A DNA stretch of 7,794 bases from JAAYEA01 sp012689325 (GCA_036841525.1 DAITVZ010000127.1:1-7794), one strand, 5' to 3'; counted from the first letter of the stretch, positions 1 to 6,420 are shown. The notes: generated by a model not told the origin, from the letters alone. A program made the numbers and translations.

Positions 1-2
1 AC

Positions 3-125
3 CGCAGGGCGAAAGCCGCCTGGGATCGCGCCGGCTGGAACCCCAGCGATGCCGTAGTCAAGCGCTGGCACAAGGCCCAGGAGACGATGCGCCGGGCCCG
101 CTTGGAATCGGAGCAGGGTAGCTAG
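3..125 (+). CDS. 3' end of an unidentified gene (partial)
   Basis: An open frame runs in from the left edge and ends at TAG 123-125, giving 40 residues. The peptide is hydrophilic, rich in Arg, Lys and Trp, and looks helical, with Trp at residues 7, 12 and 22 and an Arg/Glu-rich end (RRARLESEQGS). The other two forward frames are shorter or have poorer composition. The next gene starts 20 bases downstream, consistent with one operon. The fragment is too short to identify. Its place just upstream of the terminase genes would suit a small DNA-binding or phage accessory protein, but that is inference from position only. Confidence 0.55.
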   Translation, partial: RRAKAAWDRAGWNPSDAVVKRWHKAQETMRRARLESEQGS

Positions 126-145
126 GCGCAGAAACGAGGTAGACG

Positions 146-592
146 ATGGCAGCAAGCGGAGGGCACTGGGTCAAGGGAGCCGGCGGGGCGAGCTTTGTGC
201 AGACAGGCAAGGCGAGCTTCACGCCGGTCGCTGGCTTGCGGAGGAGCGGGGCCGTGTCAAAGGAAGCTGCGCGCATGGCCGGAGAGGATTACGCGCAACC
301 CGTCTACAGGTCCATAGCGCGAGACATCGAGGTCCGTATGGCGGCCCAAAGGCAAGGCGTCCAGAACGCGGGGCTGTCCACCGCCGACGCGGAGCGGTAT
401 CTGCGAGGCGTTTGGTCCACCGAGGCCGCGGGGCAGAGAAGGTTTCGTGACGAACTGCGCGCCCAACTGGGCGCCTGGAGGCGTGGGGCGAGGGTCACGG
501 CGGGGCCATCGGCCCGCAGCGTAGCGCAAGTGTTGAGCGGGCTGAAAACCGCCCGAGACAACTTGAGGCGACTGAAACAGGCCGGAGGTTAG
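146..592 (+). CDS. Hypothetical phage protein upstream of terminase
   Basis: This encodes 148 residues of unknown function. The ATG at 146 is preceded by GAGGT at 136-140 with a 5-base spacer, which supports this start over the internal Met at residue 44. The first 45 residues are Gly/Ala/Ser-rich with little predicted structure. From about residue 48 the protein becomes charged and helical, with many Arg and Gln residues, and it ends in a basic helix (ARDNLRRLKQAGG). No signal peptide, membrane segment or cysteine is present. Codon use is slightly less G/C-biased than in the terminase and portal genes, with more AGG Arg codons, possibly reflecting a different origin or weaker expression. The stop lies 3 bases before the next ATG, and its last codons supply that gene's ribosome binding site, so the two are probably co-translated. 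The basic helical end could bind DNA, but I do not recognise the family. Confidence 0.72.
   Translation: MAASGGHWVKGAGGASFVQTGKASFTPVAGLRRSGAVSKEAARMAGEDYAQPVYRSIARDIEVRMAAQRQGVQNAGLSTADAERYLRGVWSTEAAGQRRFRDELRAQLGAWRRGARVTAGPSARSVAQVLSGLKTARDNLRRLKQAGG
584..589 (+). promoter_or_regulatory. Ribosome binding site of the small terminase gene
   Basis: GGAGGT is a near-perfect Shine-Dalgarno match lying within the last codons of the preceding gene, 6 bases before the ATG at 596. It fixes that start and suggests coupled translation. Confidence 0.75.
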
Positions 593-595
593 TCA

Positions 596-1327
596 ATGGT
601 GCCTACTGAATGGGAACGTCAGCCCGGCGAGCCGAGCCGCTGGTACGACCGTTTCGTGCGCTACTACCTGCGCGCCGAGGGCGAGCGGACGCTCTTGGGC
701 GCCTATCGCCGGTGGCTGTCCGTGGAACGGCCCGAAACGGCCCGAAAGAGCCCGATCACGGGCGCCCCCGGCAGCTGGAAAAAGCACTTTGAGGAATGGC
801 GCTGGAAGGAACGCGCCGAGGAGTATGACGTCGAGCTCCGGCGGCTGGACGGGGTCCAGTGGGAGAAGCACCGCAAGGAGGTCCGGGATCGGAGCTGGAA
901 TGCCTCGGGCCGGCTGTGGGACAAGGTCAACGCCATGCTGGCCTTCCCAGTCTCGGAGCAGCAGGTCGAGCAGGATGGGCAATCGATCACCATCTCGCCG
1001 GCCCGCTGGACGTTTCGCGACGCCGCGTCCGTGGCGGAGACCGCGGACCGGCTGGGGCGCCTGGCGGTGGGGCTGCCCACGGAGTACACCGAGGCCAAGG
1101 TCGAGGGCGAGGTGGAGGTCACCCACGAGGGCGGGGGAAAGACGCCGTGGTGGGAAGTCCTGGACGAGGCCGGCCTGGACGCGGCCATCGGCCGGGTGGA
1201 GCGGGCGGACGTTCCCCCACAGGACACCGGCGACGATGACGACGATTGGGACGAGGCCGCGCCGCCCGTCCCGGGCGCGCAGGCTTCTGACGACGGGCCC
1301 AGCTCTGACGATGAGGGCGAGGAATAG
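596..1327 (+). CDS. Probable terminase small subunit-like protein
   Basis: This encodes 243 residues. Small terminase subunits recognise phage DNA and hand it to the large subunit for cutting and packaging into the prohead. The assignment rests on two things. The gene lies directly upstream of the large terminase (5-base gap). It also has a Trp- and Arg-rich N-terminal helical region: WERQPGEPSRWYDRF at 6-20, LLGAYRRWLS at 33-42 and WKKHFEEWRWKERAEEYD at 61-78. This pattern recurs in phage small-terminase-like proteins with a helix-turn-helix that reads roughly as 'step, then W..A...RWRERA'. A second helical part (about 98-160) ends in DRLGRLAVGLPTE (151-163), a recurrent motif of such proteins. 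The tail from about 213 is very acidic (DDDDDWDE and DDGPSSDDEGEE) and is probably disordered; it could contact the large subunit. No catalytic motif is expected. The family assignment is by pattern and context, so moderate; the reading frame itself is secure. Confidence 0.68.
   Translation: MVPTEWERQPGEPSRWYDRFVRYYLRAEGERTLLGAYRRWLSVERPETARKSPITGAPGSWKKHFEEWRWKERAEEYDVELRRLDGVQWEKHRKEVRDRSWNASGRLWDKVNAMLAFPVSEQQVEQDGQSITISPARWTFRDAASVAETADRLGRLAVGLPTEYTEAKVEGEVEVTHEGGGKTPWWEVLDEAGLDAAIGRVERADVPPQDTGDDDDDWDEAAPPVPGAQASDDGPSSDDEGEE
1319..1322 (+). promoter_or_regulatory. Ribosome binding site favouring the GTG start of terL
   Basis: GAGG lies 10 bases before the GTG at 1333. The nearby ATG at 1331 opens a different frame with Arg/Pro/Ser-rich shadow composition. 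The first in-frame ATG (1366) is 33 bases inside the conserved frame and has no comparable site, so GTG is the preferred start. Confidence 0.5.
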
Positions 1328-1332
1328 GCAAT

Positions 1333-3075
1333 GTGGCGATTGGCGCCGATAACCTGCTGGTCTGGATGTACGCCCAGCACTTCACGACCCCCAAGGGCGA
1401 CGACGTCCGCTGGCAACGCTGGCTGGCCGCGATCTATCGCGACACGACCACGGACATGTGCATCCAAAAGTGCTCCCAGGCCCGCATCTCCACCTATGCC
1501 ATCTACCGGATCCTGCACTTTACCATCACCCATAGCGCGACGGTGGTCTTCACCGAGCCCACGCGGGACCAGGCGCAAAAGTTCTCCTCAAGCCGCCTGC
1601 GCCCGCTGGTGGAGCAGCACGAGTACCTGAGGAAGCGCCTCTCGGGCGGCACCGAGCTGATCAAGGTCCGCCCCTCGCCGAAGGGAGCCTATCGCAGCCA
1701 CGTGCATTTCCGGGGCACGACGGGGGAGCGGGAGGCCATCTCGGTGGACGCGGACGAGATCGTGGTGGACGAGGTGGACGAGTCCAATGCGCCGGTGGTG
1801 GCCAGCATGGAGACCCGCCTGATCGCCTCCAAGTGGAAGCGGCGGCTGTTCATCTCGACGCCCTCGGTGCTCCGGTACGGGATCAACGCCTACTGGGCCA
1901 TCTCGGACCAGATGACCTGGCTGTGGCGGTGCCCGCGGTGCAGCCGCGAGATCGACCCGGTGGCCGACCACTACCGCATCATCGACCTGGAGCGCCGGCG
2001 CTACGTCTGCTACCACTGCGGCAAGGTGCTGGACAAGGCCAGGATCAACACGGATCCCCAGCTCTCGGGGTGGGTGGCCAAGCGGCCGGGGGCGGCCATG
2101 CGGGGCTACCAGATCACCCAGGCCATGATGAACTATGTGACCGTGGGCAGCCTGGTGGAGGCGCAGGCCCTCCAGAAGCCGCGCAAGTTCGAGAACTACT
2201 GGCTGGGCATCCCCTCGGACGAGGGCGTGGGGCAGGTGACCCGGGCGATGATCGAGGCCAAATGCTGGCTCTCCCGGCATCCGCGCAGCCCCCAGGCGGT
2301 GGGCCGGCGCCGGGCCATGGGGGTGGACCAGGGCGACCGCATCTATGCCGAGGTCTCGGAGATCGACGAGGCCACGGGCCGCTCGCACATCGTGGACCTG
2401 CCCACCACGCGAAGCTGGGAGGACCTGTACCGCCTGATGAACCAGCACGAGATCGAGTGCTGCGTCATCGACGCCCGGCCGGAGGTGCGGCTGGCCCGCA
2501 AGATGGCCCACGACTTTCCGGGGCGGGTCTTTTGCTGCGAGTACACCAACGTGCACGAGCCCGTCCGCTGGACGACGGAGGAGCGGTATTTCATCCAGGC
2601 CAACCGCACGCAGGCCCTGGACGCCGCGGCCGAGGACATCGCCGCGGGGACAACCCAGCTCTACTGGCCCAGCGACGACGGGATCGACTGCGAGGGAGGC
2701 GGCTCGGGGGGAAACCCGCGGGAGGTCATCGGGGGCTTCATCCAGCACTGGGAGAACGAGCGCCGGCTGGAGCCCGAGAAAGCCGACGACCTGCCGACCT
2801 GGAAGGAGGTCGGGCCCGACCACCGGGCCCACGCCGACGTCTACCGCAAGATCGCCGAGTCGCGGATCCGGGGCAAGCCGATCAACGAGCTGTGGGTGGC
2901 CACGGCGGGGAGCCGGGTCTTTACGCCCTCGCCGGCCCTGGCGGACCTGCAGGACCCGCAAGAAGGCTCCCTCAGCAGCCGGCTCTTCCAGGCGCCGGAG
3001 GAGGAGCTGCCCGCGGCGCCAAAGGCGGACCTGGGCCGGCCACCGGCCAAGACACTGTACCGGGGAAGGGGATAA
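1333..3075 (+). CDS. terL: Phage terminase large subunit, GpA-like
   Basis: This encodes the 580-residue packaging motor: an N-terminal ATPase that drives DNA into the prohead and a C-terminal nuclease that cuts concatemers. ATPase signs are a Walker A-like segment at 46-54 (KCSQARIST), the FTEPTRDQA motif (73-81), a Walker B with acidic pair D146-E147 (IVVDEVDES) and the coupling motif FISTPS (173-178). A zinc-ribbon pair, C200-x2-C203 and C226-x2-C229, follows, as in many GpA-family proteins. The nuclease part shows candidate metal ligands D332 (MGVDQGDRI), D380 (CVIDARPE) and D502 (HADVYRKIAE), spaced as in the RNase H-like fold. Length is near the family norm. The tail from about 530 is Pro/Glu-rich. 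Translation starts at GTG. Oddly, the Walker A segment has Arg51 where a Gly is usual in the related K-S-x-Q-x-G-x-S pattern. The ligand assignments are from motif position, not structure. Confidence 0.93.
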   Translation: MAIGADNLLVWMYAQHFTTPKGDDVRWQRWLAAIYRDTTTDMCIQKCSQARISTYAIYRILHFTITHSATVVFTEPTRDQAQKFSSSRLRPLVEQHEYLRKRLSGGTELIKVRPSPKGAYRSHVHFRGTTGEREAISVDADEIVVDEVDESNAPVVASMETRLIASKWKRRLFISTPSVLRYGINAYWAISDQMTWLWRCPRCSREIDPVADHYRIIDLERRRYVCYHCGKVLDKARINTDPQLSGWVAKRPGAAMRGYQITQAMMNYVTVGSLVEAQALQKPRKFENYWLGIPSDEGVGQVTRAMIEAKCWLSRHPRSPQAVGRRRAMGVDQGDRIYAEVSEIDEATGRSHIVDLPTTRSWEDLYRLMNQHEIECCVIDARPEVRLARKMAHDFPGRVFCCEYTNVHEPVRWTTEERYFIQANRTQALDAAAEDIAAGTTQLYWPSDDGIDCEGGGSGGNPREVIGGFIQHWENERRLEPEKADDLPTWKEVGPDHRAHADVYRKIAESRIRGKPINELWVATAGSRVFTPSPALADLQDPQEGSLSSRLFQAPEEELPAAPKADLGRPPAKTLYRGRG

Positions 3076-3081
3076 CCAAAC

Positions 3082-3342
3082 GTGTTGATACTCACCCTCC
3101 ATTTCCGTCACAACGCCACCCGCCGGGTCGAGGTGGAGTCGATCCCGGCCGCGGAGGCCTACGTGCAGGCGGGCAAGGACCGCGGTCATTTCACCTTTGC
3201 CCTGGGCAAGGGGCAGACGGAGCAGATCACGGCCTCGCGCCTGGAGGTCTGGGATGTGCGGGAGGCCCCGGCAAAGACCTACTCCAGCCGCCGGATGCGC
3301 CCCCGGGTGGCCACGGACGCGCTGTTCGGCGAGGAGGAATAG
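3082..3342 (+). CDS. Hypothetical protein, 86 residues
   Basis: This small gene lies 6 bases after terL. The likely start is GTG 3082, preceded by AAGGGGA at 3066-3072 with a 9-base spacer; TTG 3085 is a possible alternative in the same frame. The N-terminal half alternates hydrophobic and polar residues (LILTLHF, RRVEVESI), suggesting beta strands, followed by a short helix near 22-31 and another strand pair (HFTFALGKG, RLEVWDV). The tail (about 64-86) is basic and then acidic (YSSRRMRPR, FGEEE). There is no cysteine, signal peptide or membrane segment. The stop overlaps the spacer before the next ATG, so it is part of the same operon. Function is unknown. Its position between terminase and portal suggests a small accessory head or packaging factor, by context only. 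Confidence 0.72.
   Translation: MLILTLHFRHNATRRVEVESIPAAEAYVQAGKDRGHFTFALGKGQTEQITASRLEVWDVREAPAKTYSSRRMRPRVATDALFGEEE
3331..3337 (+). promoter_or_regulatory. Ribosome binding site for the 3345 gene
   Basis: GAGGAGG sits in the last codons of the previous gene, 7 bases before the ATG at 3345. It identifies that ATG as the real start inside a much longer open frame that begins far upstream. Confidence 0.72.
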
Positions 3343-3344
3343 AG

Positions 3345-3650
3345 ATGAAAGCTGAAACTGCCGCCCTGCGCAAGGGCCGCAAGCCGGCGCCCCAGCCAAT
3401 TACCTTCGAGGCGCTACTGGACTGGTGCCACGGAAGGCGAGTATGGCTCAAGCCCGCCAAGGGTAACGACGGGTGGCTGGCCATTGGGCTGGTGGGTGAC
3501 TGCTGCATAGCGGAGGCCGGGGACACGCTCGGGGAAGCCCTGCTGTACCTGCGGGAAGAGATGGACCTGTGGGAGGACATCGCGCAGTTCGCCCGCGAGG
3601 ACGCCAAGGCTGGAGCCGGAGGGGAGAATGGAAACGCAGGAGCGCTATGA
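3345..3650 (+). CDS. Hypothetical small protein, paralogue A of a tandem pair
   Basis: This encodes 101 residues. The open frame extends far upstream through terL, but that part is a Gly/Pro/Arg-rich shadow. The true start is ATG 3345, which has a strong ribosome binding site and lies 2 bases after the preceding stop. A core at about 21-72 (FEALLDWC, VWLKPAKGNDGW, GDCCIAEAGDTLGEALLYLREE) looks like a helix, a small beta-sheet and a second helix. It aligns with the next gene at Trp-Cys (27-28), Trp-Leu (34-35), a central Trp (44), Glu57, Gly59 and the Leu pattern of the last helix. The C-terminus is helical (WEDIAQFAREDAKAG), then Gly/Asn-rich. The N-terminus is basic (LRKGRKPAPQ). Its last 23 bases overlap the next gene. 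Function is unknown; the fold resembles small phage accessory proteins that display one compact domain, but I cannot name it. Confidence 0.75.
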   Translation: MKAETAALRKGRKPAPQPITFEALLDWCHGRRVWLKPAKGNDGWLAIGLVGDCCIAEAGDTLGEALLYLREEMDLWEDIAQFAREDAKAGAGGENGNAGAL

Positions 3651-3996
3651 GGTGGCCAGCCCCGAACCCACGCACCCGGGGGGCCTGATCGGGGCCATGG
3701 GAGCGGCGGAGGCCATCGCCTGGTGCGAGGAGCACGACGCCTGGCTCTTTCACCAGCGCGGCCGGTGGATGGTGCAGGTCTGCTGGGGCGCGGTGGTCGT
3801 CCACGAGACGGGCCCCAGCCTGGTGGACGTGATACGGCGCCTCAAGGATAGCCACTATGCACGGTTTTGCCATGCTGGAAGCGATCCAGCGCGTTCGCCA
3901 AGAGCTAAGCCGCGTCGCCCACGTCTGCAACGCTGTGCTCGACCCACTGGCCGAGTGATTTGCCGCGTGATCATTGACATAAAGCAGAAGGAGTAG
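3628..3996 (+). CDS. Hypothetical small protein, paralogue B; C-terminus doubtful
   Basis: As an open frame this gives 122 residues. It starts at ATG 3628 behind GGAGGGGA (3618-3625), inside the end of paralogue A. Residues 27-73 (AAEAIAWCEEHDAWL, GRWMVQVCWGAVVVHETGPSLVDVIRRLK) repeat the core of the preceding protein with conserved Trp-Cys (32-33), Trp-Leu (39-40), Trp47, Glu60, Gly62 and Leu65, needing only a 2-residue gap. After about residue 76 the peptide becomes Arg/Pro-rich and loses the G/C third-position bias. From 3857 the +1 frame carries that bias instead. So either this gene has a non-conserved basic tail overlapped by a small ORF, or there is a frameshift (true or sequencing) and the product ends at 3958. 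The N-terminal 76 residues are well supported; the rest is not. Function is unknown. Confidence 0.6.
   Translation: METQERYEVASPEPTHPGGLIGAMGAAEAIAWCEEHDAWLFHQRGRWMVQVCWGAVVVHETGPSLVDVIRRLKDSHYARFCHAGSDPARSPRAKPRRPRLQRCARPTGRVICRVIIDIKQKE
3844..3848 (+). promoter_or_regulatory. Candidate ribosome binding site for the 33-codon ORF
   Basis: AAGGA lies 8 bases upstream of the ATG at 3857, within the coding sequence of the preceding gene. The spacing is ideal, but a 5-base match can occur by chance. Confidence 0.4.
3857..3958 (+). CDS. Possible 33-residue ORF or frameshifted end of the previous gene
   Basis: ATG 3857 to TGA 3956-3958 encodes MHGFAMLEAIQRVRQELSRV followed by AHVCNAVLDPLAE, an amphipathic helix-like peptide with plausible composition. 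Of its 33 codons, 25 end in G or C, against 12 of 33 for the overlapping codons of the 3628 frame, so coding bias favours this frame here. AAGGA at 3844-3848 is properly spaced. The frame is open upstream only from 3833, so a fusion with the preceding gene would need a +1 shift between about 3833 and 3857. A short self-standing gene and the displaced C-terminus of the preceding protein are both consistent with the sequence. Function is unknown. Confidence 0.5.
   Translation: MHGFAMLEAIQRVRQELSRVAHVCNAVLDPLAE
3987..3993 (+). promoter_or_regulatory. Ribosome binding site of the portal gene
   Basis: GAAGGAG lies 6 bases before the ATG at 4000. The short stretch 3959-3999 is relatively AT-rich and probably non-coding if the 3857 ORF is real. 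I see no convincing promoter or hairpin in it. Confidence 0.7.
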
Positions 3997-3999
3997 CCT

Positions 4000-5787
4000 A
4001 TGTCGCCACGGATGCCCGCCTGGGCCACCAAGCTGATCGAGGATCACCTCTCGCGGCCCATCGCCGCGCAGGTCCTGGAGATCATGCGCGAACAATGGGC
4101 GGAGGTCTCGCCCGGCTCAGAGGTCCACGGCCCCACCACTAGCGCCTCCCGTCCGCGCTCCGCGGCGGAGATCGCCCTGGCGCAGCCCACCGCCGGGGCG
4201 GAGACCAGCGCTGGGGGCAAGCCGCCGCAGGGCGAGCGGAGCCGGGCCGGCGATGCCGGGCCCTATGGCGTCGCCGGGCTGGGGGCGCCGGATGAGGCCG
4301 TGAGCTGGGAGCAGAAGGAGCTGATGCTCAAGCACTATCTGGTGCGCTTCTGCCTCGACGTGCGCGCCATCCCGCTGATCCTGGTCTTTCGCAACGAGGC
4401 CGGCCAGGGCTGGGACATCAAGGTGCAGGACGACAACGAGCAGGTCCAGCAGTTCGTCCGCGCCGCGCTGCAACGCGTCCTCCTGCGCCTGGTCCGCGAG
4501 GCGCAGACGGCCCGCTTTCACGGCTTCTACGCCGGCGAGAAGGTCTGGACCACCGCCTCGGCCCAGGAGCTGGGGCTGGAGGGCGACCGCACCTACAACG
4601 TGCTGGACAAGGTCAAGGGCAACCACCCCAAGACGGTGAAGCTCCTGCGCGACGAGAAAACGGACCAGTTCGACGGCTACGAGCAGAACGCGCCCGGCGT
4701 GGCCAAGCCGATCCGGATCCCCGCGGCGAAGGCGTTCGTCTACACCTACCGCAAAGAGTTCGGCAACCTCTACGGCCGCGGCCTGGCCGAGGTGATGTTC
4801 ACCCCCTGGTGGTGGCTGGAGTTCATCTGGCGGGCCCTGATGCGCTACATGGAGCGGATGGGGACGCCGGTGGCGGTCTGCTACGCGCCGCAGGGCGAGA
4901 AGGTCGCCGACGCCTCCGGCACCATGCGGGATGCCATGGACATCGGCCTCAACCTGGCCATCGACGTGGGCCGCTCCAACGCCGTGGTGCTCCCCTCCAC
5001 GAGCCACGCCGCCGAGGAGGGGGGCGGGCCCAAGTGGCGGCTGGAGTACCTGCAGGATTCCGGCGTCGCCGCCCAGTTCGAGGGCGTGCTCGCGCGCCTG
5101 GAGACGGCGCTGATCCGCGCGGCGGGGGAGCCGGACCAGGTGATCGGCCAGCAAGCCCAGGGGCACACGGGGGCCTACGCGGCCTGGAAGGTGCCCGCCG
5201 GCATCTTTGAGCAGACGCTGGAGCTGGACCTGGCCGAGTTCACCGAGCACCTCAACGCCTACCTGCTGCCCGACCTGGGGCGCTGGAACTATGGCGAGCG
5301 CTATGGGCGCCGCGGGATGATCTCCGCCACAGTGGTGGGGATGGACAGCTCGGCGCTGGAGCGGCTGATGACGGTGCTGCCCGCGCTGCTGGCCAAGCCC
5401 GAGGGCGACTACATCGACGCGCTGGAGGCGTTCCGCCAGGCAGATCTGCCCGTGCTCTCGGACCAGGAGATCGAGGCGCGCAAGGCGGAGCGGCAGGCGC
5501 TGGTGGAGGCGTTCCAGCAGCAAGCGGCGGCCGGGGCCCCCACGGCCGGGGCGGGCGGCGCCCAGCGGCCCAGGGCCGGCGTGACGCCCATCGCCGGGGC
5601 CGAGCTGACCAACGCCGAGTTCCTCCGCTACGCGGCGGAAAAGATGATGGCCGCGGACGGGTTCATCACGATCCAGGGGCGCTCCGCGGCGGAGTTTCAG
5701 GAGAAGGCGCGCCTCTTGGCCGAGGCCGGCGTGCCCACCGATTGGCCGGTCCACCACGAGTGGATCGGCGCAGAGGAGGAGGGATAG
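4000..5787 (+). CDS. Phage portal protein, DUF935 / Mu gp29-like
   Basis: This encodes 595 residues. Portal proteins form the dodecameric ring at the head vertex through which the terminase pumps DNA and to which the tail attaches. The clearest signature is at 255-291 (GNLYGRGLAEVMFTPWWWLEF, then RYMERMGTPV). It matches the family pattern of a glycine turn, 'YG.G', a Trp-rich helix and 'E..GtP'. Upstream, 102-180 carry the expected helices and a YxGEKVW-type strand. The long helical stem region is about 353-425, ending at YLLPDLGRWNYG. Residues 38-98 are Pro/Ala/Gly/Ser-rich, a probable flexible insertion after a short helical N-terminus, and 508-533 are another Ala/Gly/Pro linker. The last 55 residues form a separate helical segment ending in an acidic tail. 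Length is slightly above typical for the family. The stop abuts the next ATG. Identification is from family motifs and position after the terminase. Confidence 0.9.
   Translation: MSPRMPAWATKLIEDHLSRPIAAQVLEIMREQWAEVSPGSEVHGPTTSASRPRSAAEIALAQPTAGAETSAGGKPPQGERSRAGDAGPYGVAGLGAPDEAVSWEQKELMLKHYLVRFCLDVRAIPLILVFRNEAGQGWDIKVQDDNEQVQQFVRAALQRVLLRLVREAQTARFHGFYAGEKVWTTASAQELGLEGDRTYNVLDKVKGNHPKTVKLLRDEKTDQFDGYEQNAPGVAKPIRIPAAKAFVYTYRKEFGNLYGRGLAEVMFTPWWWLEFIWRALMRYMERMGTPVAVCYAPQGEKVADASGTMRDAMDIGLNLAIDVGRSNAVVLPSTSHAAEEGGGPKWRLEYLQDSGVAAQFEGVLARLETALIRAAGEPDQVIGQQAQGHTGAYAAWKVPAGIFEQTLELDLAEFTEHLNAYLLPDLGRWNYGERYGRRGMISATVVGMDSSALERLMTVLPALLAKPEGDYIDALEAFRQADLPVLSDQEIEARKAERQALVEAFQQQAAAGAPTAGAGGAQRPRAGVTPIAGAELTNAEFLRYAAEKMMAADGFITIQGRSAAEFQEKARLLAEAGVPTDWPVHHEWIGAEEEG
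5775..5783 (+). promoter_or_regulatory. Ribosome binding site for the 5788 gene
   Basis: GGAGGAGGG lies in the acidic tail codons of the portal gene, 4 bases before ATG 5788. It is stronger than AGGAG at 5872-5876, which serves an in-frame ATG at 5881 with only 4 bases of spacing, so the earlier start is preferred. Confidence 0.6.
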
Positions 5788-6420
5788 ATGCCCATCAGTC
5801 CGTTCTCTTCGTTCTCCTGGCGGCACGGCGGACATCGCCATGGGCAAGGCCGCCGCCCACCCAGCCCAAGTAGGAGCGCGATGCCGCATCGGATGAGCCT
5901 GGAGCCATCCACCCGCCTGATCCCAGCCGTGGCGCTGGACTGGGGCGACCTGGCCGACGGGCTGACGCCTCACGGGTTCGCGTCCTTCGCCAAGCCCATC
6001 TGCGGCGCTAGCAGGCGGAAGACGAATTTCGTCGCGGCCTTGCCGCCGACCGGCGGGCGCGGCTGCGAGCCTCTCACCGGGCGCCTGGAATGGCGCGCTG
6101 ACCGCTATGGCAAGTCGCTGACCAAGGCGTTCCAGATGGGCCTGGCCGCGGGAGACGATCTTCAGGACATGATCACCATTCAGCCCGGGCCCAACTCTGA
6201 GACGCATGGCCAGGTCCGCCCGACCCGCTGGGGGACCTGGGCCCGGGAGCAGTACGAGCACGGCTTCAACCCGCCGATGCCGCCGGCCCATCGCGGCGAG
6301 GGGTCTGGCAATTGCCATTGTGTTGTGCACCAGACGCCGGCACGCCTGCCAACCATCGCAGAGATGGCCAAGGCGGTGGCGAAGGGACCGATGGGGGACA
6401 AGTCGAAGGAGGGCGCATGA
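5788..6420 (+). CDS. Unidentified protein after portal, possible reduced MuF-like
   Basis: This encodes 210 residues. The ATG follows the portal stop with no gap. The first 35 residues are Ser/Pro/His/Arg-rich and probably disordered; ATG 5881 (residue 32) with AGGAG is an alternative start. Residues 100-130 look helical (LEWRADRYGKSLTKAFQMGL). The part from about 148 (WGTWAREQYEHGFNPPMPP, then AHRGEGSGNCHCVVHQ) ends in Cys176-x-Cys178. In Mu-like phages the gene after the portal encodes the head-morphogenesis protein MuF/gpF, whose domain ends in a Pro/His-rich segment with a C-x-C motif. The position and this motif hint at a shortened relative, but the protein is much smaller than usual and I cannot align the rest. 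The C-terminus is Lys-rich and helical. Its stop overlaps the next ATG (ATGA). Certain as a gene, uncertain in function. Confidence 0.72.
   Translation: MPISPFSSFSWRHGGHRHGQGRRPPSPSRSAMPHRMSLEPSTRLIPAVALDWGDLADGLTPHGFASFAKPICGASRRKTNFVAALPPTGGRGCEPLTGRLEWRADRYGKSLTKAFQMGLAAGDDLQDMITIQPGPNSETHGQVRPTRWGTWAREQYEHGFNPPMPPAHRGEGSGNCHCVVHQTPARLPTIAEMAKAVAKGPMGDKSKEGA
6406..6412 (+). promoter_or_regulatory. Ribosome binding site for the TIM-barrel gene
   Basis: AAGGAGG lies 4 bases before the ATG at 6417. It selects this start over the longer open frame that begins at 6312, whose extra residues are Gly/Arg-rich and lie over the end of the preceding gene. Confidence 0.68.

Noticed and set aside
728..747. 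Tandem 10-bp repeat CGGCCCGAAA
   Set aside because: Two exact adjacent copies inside the small terminase gene. A recent 10-bp duplication would have shifted the frame, yet protein features continue smoothly on both sides, so it is probably chance in GC-rich codons.
1331..1630. ATG 1331 frame overlapping the start of terL
   Set aside because: Its translation is Ser/Arg/Pro/Thr-rich, it ends early and it is out of frame with the conserved terminase motifs.
1833..3344. Long + strand frame upstream of ATG 3345
   Set aside because: It overlaps terL out of frame, with Gly/Pro/Arg-rich low-complexity translation. Only the part from 3345, with its own strong ribosome binding site, is credible.
1588..3399. 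603-codon open frame on the minus strand
   Set aside because: It lies antisense to terL and its composition is Arg/Gly/Leu/His-rich without motifs. It is a by-product of G/C-ending codons in the real gene.
3974..4002. TTGACA (3974-3979) as a promoter for the portal gene
   Set aside because: The -35-like hexamer is exact, but at a 17-base spacer the -10 position reads CCTATG and overlaps the portal start codon. A promoter there would not give a proper leader.
4117..6330. 737-codon open frame on the minus strand
   Set aside because: It is antisense to the portal and its neighbour, spans several real genes and has the same shadow composition. The portal motifs on the + strand are unambiguous.
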